From the NCBI GenBank assembly GCA_009763385.1, contig CM019831.1:111378680-111442679 (forward strand): 64,000 nt of DNA, read 5' to 3'. Positions 19,853-29,565 of the stretch are shown here, in pieces. Under the pieces are notes generated by a model. The model saw only the letters and a program-made list of their open reading frames with translations, searched no databases and was not told where the DNA came from. Every line of letters begins with the position of its first letter. Position 1 is the stretch's first letter. This stretch comes from Coix lacryma-jobi var. lacryma-jobi. Lineage: Eukaryota > Streptophyta > Magnoliopsida > Poales > Poaceae. The position numbers were made by a program, and so were the translations under genes.

Positions 19853-20462
19853 GAGGGGGCTGCTAGGGCAGCCGCCATTCTTGGGGAAATTCTTGGTGGT
19901 GTCTCTCTCATTTTGTTCCTGTGAGAGAAGGCTAGGGTTAAGGAGAGTTGGCTCTTGTTCTTGAGCTTTTCGCCATCCAAGCTTTGATCTGCTGGAGTGG
20001 CTTGTAGCCCGACACCGAGTGCTTAATGAATCATCCATTCCTCTGAATCCAAGGATCAAATTCGTGGTGGAATTCGCGTTTTGAATTTGTTCTTCGTGTT
20101 CTTCGCGTTCTCCTTTTCTCCACGATTTTCTCCTCCCCCGATCTCCCTCTATGCTGCGTCTTTTGTGATTCCGTTTGAATCAACTTGTTCTTTGATGTGA
20201 GGGGAACATTTCGACCGGAGGAATTCATCCCTACCCTCACGAACAAGTAGATCGAGCCGAAATCATTTTCGTTCTTTGTTCTTCCCCTTTTACGGTGTTC
20301 TTCGGATTTCTCATGGTTGAGTTGGGTTGAAGCGATGATATCCTAGGATTAGCTTCCCAACACGTAGAAGAACACTTGGGAGAAGTTTGGTTGCAGCCCC
20401 ATTCGATTTGGTGAAGATCCAATCGATTTTGTGTTTGAACCGAGGCGTTTTTGGGGTCTCTG

Positions 20463-20815
20463 GTTAGTGGCGGACTGTCCGGCCCCCCAGTGGCAGACTG
20501 TCCGGCCATCGGGTTCGGCCAGACCAGAACAGCGCAGCGCGCACTGCTCACGGTCACTTTGACCGGCGGACAGTCCGCCGTTAGTAGGAGCGGACAGTCC
20601 GCGAGTCGAGCAGTGTGAGGCCAGCAGCGTTGCTGTCTCAGCAACTTGGCCGGCGGACAGTCCGCAGTGTTAATCGCGGACAGTCCGCGAGTCGCACAGG
20701 AGCATCCAGCGGCACTGCCGTTTTTGTTCTTTGGCCGGCGGACAGTCCGGCCCCCCAGCGGCGGACAGTCCGGCCCACACCGGACAGTCCGGGAGCTTGA
20801 CGGCGGACTGTCCGG
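20463..20815. repeat. CGGACAGTCCG palindrome array, B LTR
   Basis: About ten copies of CGGACAGTCCG or CGGACTGTCCG, a palindrome around a single central A/T, mostly flanked by GC or GG, at roughly 20-60 bp spacing. The copy at 20573-20583 is the intact version of the site into which element A inserted in the 5' LTR. Confidence 0.9.
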
Positions 20816-21229
20816 TAATCTGCAGCTTGTGCAGTTTTATAGCGTTGGCCGTCCCGGCTTTTCCGCTTCGCTTCCGGACTTCTCCTTTGCTCCTAGAGTT
20901 CACCTAGGAACCTCTCTACATATCTTTGCTACTTGTTAGCATCGGTATTTGGAGGAATCCCGACGTAGCCCTCTATCTACGTTTGGGAGTGGTCTTTTAG
21001 GCACGAACTTGAGTCGGAGTTTTGGAGTTTTGGTTTGCTCCCTTGTGTGGTGCCTCGCTGTGATCCTAGGGATCATCCACCCTCTTTCTAGGGTCGTGGG
21101 CATCGCATTTGAGTCCGAAGCTCTCGGTGTTGATTTTGTTGGGACAGAGGCCATAATTTCGAGAAGAAATTTTTAGGCTCCCATTCACCCCCCCTCTGGT
21201 CGCCTTGCTATAGCATTTTCGGTCCTTCA

Positions 21230-23286
21230 ATAGTGTTAGTCACAATCCCCAGATTCAGATGTGTGAACTCAGCACACAACTCTTCTGGCATAGTGGCAAT
21301 TCGAACCTCATTGGCATAGCTCTTTCTATTCAAGGCATCTGCTACAACATTGGCTTTCTCGGGATGGTAGTGTATCTCCAAATCATAATCCTTAATCAAC
21401 TCTAACCATCTGCGTTGCCACAAATTCAGATCAGACTGGGTGAATATGTACTTCAAGCAATTATGATCGGTACAGATGTCTGTCTTGTGACCCACTAAAT
21501 AGTGTCTCTAGATCTTCAATGCATGGACAACAACTGCTAACTCAAGATCATGTGTCGGATAGATCAACTCATGCTTTCTTAACTGCCTACACGCATATGC
21601 CACAACTCTACCTTCTTGCATAAGAACACAACCCAGACCTTGACGAGATACATCACAGTAGATGGAGAAGTCTTTGCTCAGATCTGGTAGTATCAACATT
21701 GGACCTGTGGTCAGACATTTCTTCAACTCCTCAAAGTTGGCCTAGCATTTGTTGGACCAGACAAACTTAGCATTCTTCTCTAGTAGAGCTGTCATTGGTT
21801 TAGCAAGCTTGGAGAAACCGTCAATGAACCTTCTATAGTAACTAGCCAATCCGAGAAAACTATGGATCCCGATCACATCTGTTGGTGGTGTCCAATTCAG
21901 CACGTCTTCAACCTTGCTTGGATCTACTGAGATACCTCCATTAGAAGCAACATGTCCATGGAAAGAATCTTCCTTTAACCAGAACTCACATTTGCTACGC
22001 TTGGCATACAACTTGTGCTCTCTAAGCTTCTGCAACACTAGTCTCAAATGTTCAGCATGATCTTCCTTGTTCTTGGAGTAGACCAGAATATCATCAATAA
22101 ACACCATAACAAACTTGTCGAGATACTCCATGAACAACTTGTTCATCATATACATGAAGTAGGCAGGTGCATTGGTCAATCCAAATGACATGACTACACT
22201 CATAAAACCCATACCTGGTAGTGAATGCGGTCTTTGGGATATCAGATGCTCGAATCTTCAACTGATGATAACTAGAACACAGATCAATCTTAGAAAACAC
22301 ACAAGCACCTCTAAGCTGGTCGAACAGATCATCAATCCTCGGCAACAGGTACATGTTTTTGATAGTAACCTCATTCAATGAACGGTAGTCAACACACATC
22401 CTCTGACCACCATCCTTCTTGTCAACAAAGATAACAGGAGCTCCCCAAGTGACGAACTAGGACGAATGAACCCTTTTTCTTGTAATTCTCTAATTTGTTT
22501 CTTAAGTTCATCTAGTTCAGGTACTCCCATTCTATATGGTCTTTTAGCTATGGGTACAGTTCCAAGTAAAAGCTCAATAATAAATTCAATGTCGCGATCG
22601 GGTGGCATACCTGGCAGGTCATCAGGGAACACATCTGGGAACTCATCCACCACTAGATCTTCCTGGAAAGCCTCTTCATTCATCTGATTCACTGTGGCGG
22701 TTGGTGATGGTTGTAGCATTACATCAAACTAGCTTTGTCCCCCTTTGCGGTGGTAACTGACACAACCTTCTCTTGGCACTGAATCACTGCCTTGCACCTC
22801 TTCATCCAGTCCATACCTAGTATCAAATCAATACCAGCAGTCTTCAACACAATATGAGACTGAGAAGTCTACCCCCCTTAAGGACACATCCAAGGGCATG
22901 CACTGAAGCGTAGCTTGCAAACCCCCACCCGGTGAGGTAACCATTATGGGAGTTTTCATGAGGCTAACAGGTAGATTATGCATTCTAACGAATGCATGTG
23001 ATATGAAAGTATGCGATGCACCAGAATAAAAAAGAACTGTAGCGGGGATGGAGCTGATGTTGAACGTACCAAGCATGACTTCTGGCGCTTCCTGGACGGT
23101 CTCTGCAGATACGTGATTCACCTTGCCTGAGTTAGGTGATGGGTTGGGACGTCCCTCTGATTGTTGTTCTGGTTCTGCGGAGTCTGCTGGTTTTGCTTCT
23201 TGGGACAGTTGTAGGAGAGATGACAAACATCACCACAGACAAAGCACTTATTGGGAGTGCTAGGTGCACTGTTCTTCATGGGGGTG
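21230..23286 (-). pseudogene. pol: Element C pol fragment: zinc knuckle, protease, reverse transcriptase, RNase H
   Basis: Read leftwards from 23286: a CCHC knuckle (CFVCGDVCHLSYNC, about 23250-23215), then protease with FYSGASHTFIS (about 23040) where the catalytic Asp of DSG is Tyr, then the RT N-terminus with EFPDVFPDDLPG, a frameshift near 22455, RT with FIDDILVYSK near 22090, and RNase H with YCDVSRQGLGCVL and NVVADALNRKS. It stops at 21230, where element B interrupts it. At least four frame breaks are present. The lost protease Asp alone would disable it. Confidence 0.9.
23282..23286. other. Left target-site duplication of element D (GGGTG)
   Basis: GGGTG directly before the D 5' LTR, repeated exactly at 30152-30156 after the 3' LTR. 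Confidence 0.9.
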
Positions 23287-23872
23287 TGTAACACCCCTGG
23301 TGTTACTAATGTAATTAACTTGACATGTCATCATCTTAAGCATTAATCATTTCCTGTGATGCATTTGAATTGCCTAATTGCTATGCTTTGATTCCCTTTT
23401 CAAAAACCCTAAAAGCCCAATTCTCTCTATAAGGGCAAAATGGTAATTTCACCTCTGTGCCTAGTTCTATGTAATTCTTGTTCAAATTTAGTGCCCTGAT
23501 GTTTGTTGCATTGATCAAAGTTCAAAAATCAGATTTGATTTGATTTTCCTTTTGCAAAACCCTAAAATCCCAAATCCTGGATTTATCCCCTTTTTGATAA
23601 CTTTTTCAAAAACTTGGTTTGTAATAACTGCACCTTAATTTCTATTTGGAACCCTGTTTTGTAAAACTATTGTTATTTAAGTCTTCCGCTCATTATTCCG
23701 ATGTTATTTGTAAAAGTATGCAATGCTGTAACCGAATTGTGAGATGATCCTGCGGACATTGGGCACTGATGTAGCCCGGTGGCGAACAGGTCTTAATCAC
23801 ATGGAACATGGGTTCGGCTGTCAGAGGTTGACAGGGACACGTGGGCCATGGGATTAGGGTCGTTCCGTCACA
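23287..23872 (+). repeat. Element D 5' LTR
   Basis: TGTAACACCC to CCGTCACA. A TATAAGG box at about 23428-23434 is the likely promoter. Identical, as far as can be read, to 29566-30151. Confidence 0.95.
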
Positions 23873-23875
23873 GAG

Positions 23876-23887
23876 TGGTATCAGAGC
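23876..23887 (+). promoter_or_regulatory. Element D primer-binding site
   Basis: TGGTATCAGAGC three bases after the LTR, the standard complement of the initiator tRNA-Met 3' end. Confidence 0.95.
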
Positions 23888-24199
23888 ATCTCACTTTAAC
23901 GTTGTAGTGTTTCTTTTGCGAAAACTTCAAAAGTTCTTTTGAGTCCAAACAAAATTTAAACTTGACTATTTTGGTCCAAATTGCTTTTCTCAACTTGTCT
24001 TTAATTGGCAACACTAGTAGCAGGACAATGGTATATATATATTAAGCCCTATATATATGTTAAGTATTGCATTGCCTTGTTCCGTAGGAACGATTCATGC
24101 ATCATGTCATATTCACTTAAGTATATAAATGAGTTCGTTGGATAGTGTACCTGTACCTTTTCTTGCTAGCCTTTCTCATCTATAACCTCTTGTCCAGAT

Positions 24200-24808
24200 A
24201 TGGCTCGCATCAAGCTGACCGCCCGCAAGTCGACTGGACCGAACGGTGTGCCGCGTCACCAGCTGGCGCCACGCACCGGAGAAGAGACTGGAGAATCCTC
24301 CAATGGTCGTCGTTTTCCCTGTCGTACCCGCAAACAGCTAAAGGAGGAAATCAAGAACCTGAAGGCTGAGATGGAGAACATGGAGCATGACTTCTACCTT
24401 TCCCGCCTGGAGTTCTACGAGACACGAGCCGCTCTTGAGGAAGCTAACCAGAATGTGGTTCGCGCTATCCAGCAGCGTGATGCAACATGGATCCGAGAGG
24501 ATGTCACCAGAGCCCAGCTCCATGGACTGCAGCAGTACACCGCCCAGATCGAGCAGTTCAATGATATGCTTCATGAGGAAGTACACCAGCTGCACAACCA
24601 GCTTCACCCCGTGATTCCACCAGTTGCTGAGGACCCCGAAGACGGAGTCGTGGAGGAACCTGAAGTGGAACACGAGCCCGATCAGAATGAGGAAGTGGAA
24701 CCTGCTGAAGATGTCCACGTTGAAGATGAAGATGAGGAGGAAGAGCCTGAGCTTATCATCGAGGATGATGATGATGACGAAGAGTTGATCTTCATCGATG
24801 ACGACTAG
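24200..24808 (+). CDS. Element D leader ORF: histone H3 tail-like N-terminus, coiled coil, acidic tail
   Basis: 202 codons from a true ATG, between the primer site and gag, in sense orientation. Residues 2-13 read ARIKLTARKSTG. Ten of twelve match the histone H3 tail (ARTKQTARKSTG), including R2, K4, the A7-R8-K9-S10 methylation context, T11 and G12. Further on, PRHQLA mirrors H3 PRKQLA with one residue inserted between. Removal of Met before Ala would expose the same free N-terminus as H3. Residues ~50-135 look like a coiled coil (for example EEIKNLKAEMENMEHD), and ~150-202 are strongly acidic with Asp/Glu runs, as in histone chaperones. There is no histone fold. Function is unknown. I infer a tail mimic for a reader or writer of H3, possibly the chromodomain of the same element. 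It would need internal initiation, splicing or a separate transcript relative to gag. Confidence 0.85.
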   Translation: MARIKLTARKSTGPNGVPRHQLAPRTGEETGESSNGRRFPCRTRKQLKEEIKNLKAEMENMEHDFYLSRLEFYETRAALEEANQNVVRAIQQRDATWIREDVTRAQLHGLQQYTAQIEQFNDMLHEEVHQLHNQLHPVIPPVAEDPEDGVVEEPEVEHEPDQNEEVEPAEDVHVEDEDEEEEPELIIEDDDDDEELIFIDDD

Positions 24809-25033
24809 ACTCCTTGTGTCTGTACCATCTGCTTACCTAAAACCTTAGACTAGGTTTGGGGGCGTTAGTCTGTCTGTTGCCAAGTCTGGCATGTATCTTT
24901 CTTTTCGTACCTTTTCCCCTTATCAGTCTGTTGTCATCTTTATCAAGCCAGCTATCTTTGTATCAGTGAAGCTATCAATCGGTCGTTTCAGAACCTTTGT
25001 CCATATATGCTGAGTTCCGAGTTGCTTATACAG
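24809..25033 (+). other. Spacer between the D leader ORF and gag-pol
   Basis: 225 bp with no ORF of note. It contains AG/GT-like junctions (for example ACTAGGTTTGG at about 24850) that could serve in splicing, but nothing decides this. Confidence 0.4.
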
Positions 25034-28000
25034 ATGCCTGTGAACACCCGTACCGGAGCTGGAGGTGCTGGAGATGACCGTCTCCCAAACCCTCCACCTG
25101 TACCAGCTACCCTAGCAGAGGCCATTGCAGCCTTGGCCGCCGCTGCCAACCTAATGGCTCAAAACCAAGGACAGCAGAACTTTCACCGTGGTCGCCACAA
25201 CATCAACCAAGAAACCACCTATGTGGAATTCACCGAAACCCGTCCACCGGTTTTCACCAGAGCCGATGAACCCCTCGAAGCTGATGATTGGCTCCGCACC
25301 ATGGAGCAGAAGTTTGGTCTCATCCGATGCACTGAAATCCAGAAGCCCCGGTTTGCTTCGCAGCAGCTTCGTGGCCCAGCAAGTGCTTGGTATGCCAACC
25401 TCTTGGCTGCCCAGCCTGAAGGTCATGAGTTGACCTGGGAAGAGTTCCGCACCGCTTTCCGTGCACACCACATCCCATCAGGTCTGATAAAGATGAAGCT
25501 TGATCAGTTCCTAGCCCTGCAGCAGAAGGACTCCACAGTGATGCAGTATGTGGGTCAATTCAACCATCTGAGTCAGTATGCAGCGGAATATGTCAACACG
25601 GATGAGAAGAAGAGAGACTGTTTCCTTAGGGGATTGCACCCTAAGATCCGCAGAAGCATGTCCAACAACCTGACCGGTTCTTATCATGAGGCTGTTGACC
25701 GGGCAGTTGCTTTTGAAGAGAGTAACCGTCAGTACCAAGAGGAGGAGAAGAAGAAGAAAGCAGGATCTAGCAGCCACTCTGGCAATCACAAGCGCCAGAG
25801 GGTCATATATCATCCTAGTCACCACCACAACCGTCCACCTTACCCTCACCAGCAAGTGGTTGTCCGTACCGCGGCTACCACCCACAACGCCAACCAACAA
25901 AGTGCCACTCAGCCGAACGCCCCAGGTGTTCATATCACCACCCCACAAACCGCCTATAACCATCCCTGCTACAACTGTGGTCAACTTGGCCACTGGTCTC
26001 GTGAGTGCCCAAAGCCCAAGAAGCCTGCTCAGAACTTTCAGAAGGGTCCTGGAGGACCACAGCAGCAGCAACACCGTGCTCCACAGCAGCAAGTGCAGAA
26101 GGGCAAGTTCGTCAAGAAGCACGGGCAAGTCTACTACACCACTGTCAGCGATATTCCAGAAGGGGAGCCCGTCATGATCGGTAGGTTTCCCGTTGCCAAT
26201 CATCCTGCAGTTGTGTTGTTTGATTCTGGTGCATCGCATTCCTTCATCAGTCGTACTTTTGTCATCAAGCATGAAATATCAATTGAGGATTTAAAAGAAA
26301 GTTTCTGCATATTTTCGCCTGGAGGGCGTATAAGTACTAAGGAAGTGGTTCGCAGTATACCAGTAAGGTTGGGGGAACATGTATTTCCCACCACCATGAT
26401 AGTGCTTCATGCTCAGGAGATAGATGTCATCCTAGGCATGAATTGGATGTGTCAGTATAAAGCCATGATCGACATCTCGAATAGAGTTGTGAGAGTGGAT
26501 ATTCCTAACAGTACCGCCAAACTCCTTCTCCAACTTCCTATGCCTTCAAAACCAGCTACCACACAGCTAAATGCTACCTATGATCAAGGGATCCGAGACA
26601 TCCCTGTAGTCTGTGAGTTCCCTGATGTCTTTCCTGAAGACTTACCTGGTCTACCTCCTGACCGTGATGTTGAGTTTGCCATAGAGCTAAAGCCCGGGAC
26701 TGCTCCTATATCCCGCAGAGCTTATCGAATGCCTCCCAAAGAGTTGGCAGAGTTAAAAATCCAGTTACAAGAATTGTTGGACAAGGGCTATATCCGCCCA
26801 AGCTCGTCTCCTTGGGGCTGTCCTGCAATCTTTGTAAAGAAGAAAGACAAGAGTCTCAGACTTTGCGTTGATTATCGCCCACTCAACGAAGTCACCATCA
26901 AAAACAAATACCCCTTGCCTCGTATCGATCTTCTGTTTGACCAGTTAGCTGGGGCCAAGGTATTCTCCAAGATTGACCTCAGATCTGGTTACCACCAAAT
27001 AAAAATCCGTCCTGAAGATATTCCTAAAACAGCTTTCACCACCAGATACGGCCTATATGAGTATTTGGTCATGTCTTTCGGATTGACCAATGCACCCGCT
27101 CATTTCATGTACCTCATGAACTCTGTTTTCATGCCAGAGCTTGATAAATTCGTGGTCGTGTTCATTGACGACATCCTTGTCTACTCAAAAACCCCTGAAC
27201 AGCATGCCAAACATCTTCGTATCATTCTATCCCGTCTCAGAGACCATCAGCTCTATGCTAAGTTCAGTAAGTGTGAATTCTGGTTGGATCAGATACAGTT
27301 TCTTGGTCATGTCCTATCCGCAGAAGGTGTGTCAGTCGACCCCGGAAAAGTGTCAGATATCCTGGATTGGAAGCCACCTACCTCTGTTCACAAGGTCCGC
27401 AGTTTTATGGGAATGGCTGGATATTATCGTCGATTCATCCCAGATTTCTCCAGAATCGCCAAGCCTATCACCGAGTTGCTGAAGAATTCTGTGAAGTTCT
27501 TTTGGTCACCAGCTTGTGAACAAGCTTTTCAGACTTTGAAGAAGTTGTTAACCACGTCACCAGTGCTAGCTCAGCCGAACGTTGAGAAGCCCTTTGATGT
27601 CTACTGTGATGCATCTGGTACTGGTTTGGGTTGCGTGTTGATGCAAGAAGGAAGAGTGATCGCTTATGCCTCGCGGCAGCTTAAGCGACATGAGGAAAAT
27701 TATCCAACTCATGATCTTGAGTTAGCATCAGTGGTTCATGCCTTGAAGATATGGCGTCATTATCTGTTGGGCAGTACATTCAATGTGTACACAGATCACA
27801 AGAGCCTGAAGTATATCTTCACCCAAGAAGAGCTGAACATGAGGCAGCGAAGATGGCTTGAGTTAATCAAGGACTATGATATCGAAGTGCATTACCATCC
27901 GGGTAAGGCGAATGTGGTCGCCGATGCACTCAGTCGCAAGTCATACTGTAACTGCCTGGTTATGAAATCCTATGAATCTTCCCTATGCTATGAACTAGAG

Positions 28001-29494
28001 AAGCTGGGTATTGAAATGGTTCCACAAGGAAGTCTAGGCAATGTCAGAGTAGAAACCTCTATCAGAGAACAGATCATAGCTGCACAGAAAGATAACCCCG
28101 GAATCAAGCACATCAGCGAAAAGGTTCGAGCTGGAAAAGCCGACTGTTTCAGGATTGATGATGAAGGAGTGGTATGGTTCAAGAACCGTCTGGTAGTTCC
28201 CAAGGTACCTGAGCTGAGACAGATAATCCTTGATGAAGCACACTCAACCAGATTTGCCATCCATCCTGGCAGCAACAAGATGTACCAAGACTTGAAGCAG
28301 AAATTCTGGTGGACAAAGATGAAGATCGAAATCGCTCGACATGTCGCTCGTTGTGATACATGTCAGAAAGTCAAGGCTGTGCATATGAAGCCCGGAGGAG
28401 AGCTGCAACCTTTGTCAGTACCTGGTTGGAAATGGGAGGATATCAGCATGGATTTTATCAATGGATTACCCAAGACTCAAAAGGGATTCGATTCCATTTG
28501 GGTGATAGTGGACCGTCTCACGAAGCAAGCTCACTTCCTACCGGTCAAAACAAGTTATACCGCCCCAACTTATGCCACCTCGTACAAGAACAACATAGTG
28601 AAGCTCCATGGCATACCCAAGACCATCATCTCAGATCGTGGTACTCAGTTTGTCGCTAAGTTCTGGAAAGCGTTCCATGCCTCACTTGGAACCAAGCTAT
28701 TGTATAGCACGGCTTATCATCCGCAGACTGATGGACAGACTGAGAGAGTCAACCAAGTGTTAGAAGATATGTTGAGAGCCTGTGTGCTTACCTTCGTAGA
28801 TACTTGGGATCAGTGTTTGCCCTTGGCAGAATTCTCTTATAATAACAGTTATCAAGAGAGCATCAAAATGGCACCCTTTGAAGCACTGTACGGTCGTCGT
28901 TGTCGTACACCTCTCAATTGGTCTGAGCCCGGAGAAAGAGAATTCTTTGGAGTTGACCTAGTAAAGGATATGGAAGAAAAAGTCAAACAGATCCAAGAGA
29001 ATATGAAGATTGCGCAGTCTCGACAGAAGAGTTATGCCGATAAGAGACGCCGACCTCTGAAGTTCCAGATTGGAGATTATGTGTACCTGAAGGTCTCACC
29101 CACTAAAGGAGTTACTCGTTTCGGAGTAAAAGGAAAGTTAGCACCCCACTATATTGGTCCGTTTGAGATTCTGGAACGCTGTGGCAAGGTAGCTTACAAG
29201 TTAAAGTTGCCCGATCACCTCTCCGTAGTCCATAATGTGTTTCATGTCTCCCAACTCAAGAAGTGTCTCCGAGTACCTGAACATGTGGTGGGAGTTGAAG
29301 GTGTTGAGCTAGAACCTGATCTGTCATACTCGGAATATCCTGTCCGTGTGTTGGATCACAAGGATCGTGTTACCCGGAGAACCACCACAAGATGGTATAA
29401 GATCCAGTGGAACCAGCACTCTGAAGAAGAAGCCACTTGGGAATCTGAAGATTTCTTGGCAAAGAACTATCCGGAATTTCTCGAATCTCTTTAG
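25007..29494 (+). CDS. gag-pol: Element D gag-pol polyprotein with C-terminal chromodomain
   Basis: 1495 codons without a stop. ATG 25007 opens the frame. ATG 25034 (MPVNTRTG) is the more typical gag start. Domains from residue 1 at 25007: retrotransposon gag about 75-190; CCHC knuckle CYNCGQLGHWSREC at 321-334; protease FDSGASHSF near 403; reverse transcriptase with FIDDILVYS near 720; RNase H YCDASGTGLG near 866; integrase HHCC zinc finger about 1080-1120; catalytic Asp near 1148 and 1208 and Glu near 1244 (DGQTERVNQ); chromodomain about 1440-1490 (YPVRVLDH, then WYKIQWNQHSEEEATWE). The chromodomain lacks the first aromatic-cage position in its classical form, as in the plant group II type. 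Family knowledge: such chromodomains bind heterochromatin marks, mainly H3K9 methylation, and bias integration. Confidence 0.97.
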   Translation: MLSSELLIQMPVNTRTGAGGAGDDRLPNPPPVPATLAEAIAALAAAANLMAQNQGQQNFHRGRHNINQETTYVEFTETRPPVFTRADEPLEADDWLRTMEQKFGLIRCTEIQKPRFASQQLRGPASAWYANLLAAQPEGHELTWEEFRTAFRAHHIPSGLIKMKLDQFLALQQKDSTVMQYVGQFNHLSQYAAEYVNTDEKKRDCFLRGLHPKIRRSMSNNLTGSYHEAVDRAVAFEESNRQYQEEEKKKKAGSSSHSGNHKRQRVIYHPSHHHNRPPYPHQQVVVRTAATTHNANQQSATQPNAPGVHITTPQTAYNHPCYNCGQLGHWSRECPKPKKPAQNFQKGPGGPQQQQHRAPQQQVQKGKFVKKHGQVYYTTVSDIPEGEPVMIGRFPVANHPAVVLFDSGASHSFISRTFVIKHEISIEDLKESFCIFSPGGRISTKEVVRSIPVRLGEHVFPTTMIVLHAQEIDVILGMNWMCQYKAMIDISNRVVRVDIPNSTAKLLLQLPMPSKPATTQLNATYDQGIRDIPVVCEFPDVFPEDLPGLPPDRDVEFAIELKPGTAPISRRAYRMPPKELAELKIQLQELLDKGYIRPSSSPWGCPAIFVKKKDKSLRLCVDYRPLNEVTIKNKYPLPRIDLLFDQLAGAKVFSKIDLRSGYHQIKIRPEDIPKTAFTTRYGLYEYLVMSFGLTNAPAHFMYLMNSVFMPELDKFVVVFIDDILVYSKTPEQHAKHLRIILSRLRDHQLYAKFSKCEFWLDQIQFLGHVLSAEGVSVDPGKVSDILDWKPPTSVHKVRSFMGMAGYYRRFIPDFSRIAKPITELLKNSVKFFWSPACEQAFQTLKKLLTTSPVLAQPNVEKPFDVYCDASGTGLGCVLMQEGRVIAYASRQLKRHEENYPTHDLELASVVHALKIWRHYLLGSTFNVYTDHKSLKYIFTQEELNMRQRRWLELIKDYDIEVHYHPGKANVVADALSRKSYCNCLVMKSYESSLCYELEKLGIEMVPQGSLGNVRVETSIREQIIAAQKDNPGIKHISEKVRAGKADCFRIDDEGVVWFKNRLVVPKVPELRQIILDEAHSTRFAIHPGSNKMYQDLKQKFWWTKMKIEIARHVARCDTCQKVKAVHMKPGGELQPLSVPGWKWEDISMDFINGLPKTQKGFDSIWVIVDRLTKQAHFLPVKTSYTAPTYATSYKNNIVKLHGIPKTIISDRGTQFVAKFWKAFHASLGTKLLYSTAYHPQTDGQTERVNQVLEDMLRACVLTFVDTWDQCLPLAEFSYNNSYQESIKMAPFEALYGRRCRTPLNWSEPGEREFFGVDLVKDMEEKVKQIQENMKIAQSRQKSYADKRRRPLKFQIGDYVYLKVSPTKGVTRFGVKGKLAPHYIGPFEILERCGKVAYKLKLPDHLSVVHNVFHVSQLKKCLRVPEHVVGVEGVELEPDLSYSEYPVRVLDHKDRVTRRTTTRWYKIQWNQHSEEEATWESEDFLAKNYPEFLESL

Positions 29495-29553
29495 GTGAGA
29501 GGTTTTCTCCCTCGTTCTGGTAAGACGCGGAATCTCGGGGCGAGATTTCTTTT

Positions 29554-29564
29554 AGGAGGGAGGG
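29554..29564 (+). promoter_or_regulatory. Element D polypurine tract
   Basis: AGGAGGGAGGG one base before the 3' LTR. Confidence 0.9.
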
Positions 29565-29565
29565 T

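Larger units (their letters stand above)
1..21229 (+). mobile_element. Element B: non-autonomous Sirevirus (Ty1/copia), 5' end outside the window, split by element A
   Basis: A plus-strand LTR element. The end of its 5' LTR lies at 1-398 plus 12085-12740, interrupted by element A. The 3' LTR is complete at 18771-21229, and position 1 aligns with 20177. The internal region (12741-18770) starts with a primer-binding site, has one long GAG-like ORF and only scraps of pol, so B must borrow reverse transcriptase and integrase from relatives such as A or F. About a dozen differences are visible by eye over the ~1,050 shared LTR bases, so B is fairly young. B sits inside element C: C coding sequence resumes at 21230, and ATAGT at 21230-21234 is the candidate target duplication. 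Its partner copy lies left of the window and cannot be checked. Confidence 0.88.
18771..21229 (+). repeat. Element B 3' LTR, complete (2459 bp)
   Basis: Runs TGAGAGTACA to CGGTCCTTCA. Order: U3 with the hairpin array (19387-19590), TATATATATA-type box (19844-19852), then a transcribed part with ten CGGACAGTCCG palindromes (about 20463-20815). The first ~1.4 kb has no partner in the window because the 5' LTR begins further left. Confidence 0.92.

Noticed and set aside
24200..24808. True histone H3 gene or pseudogene captured by element D
   Set aside because: Similarity ends after about 24 residues. There is no histone fold and the remainder is coiled coil plus acidic tail, so this is a tail-like start rather than an H3 copy.
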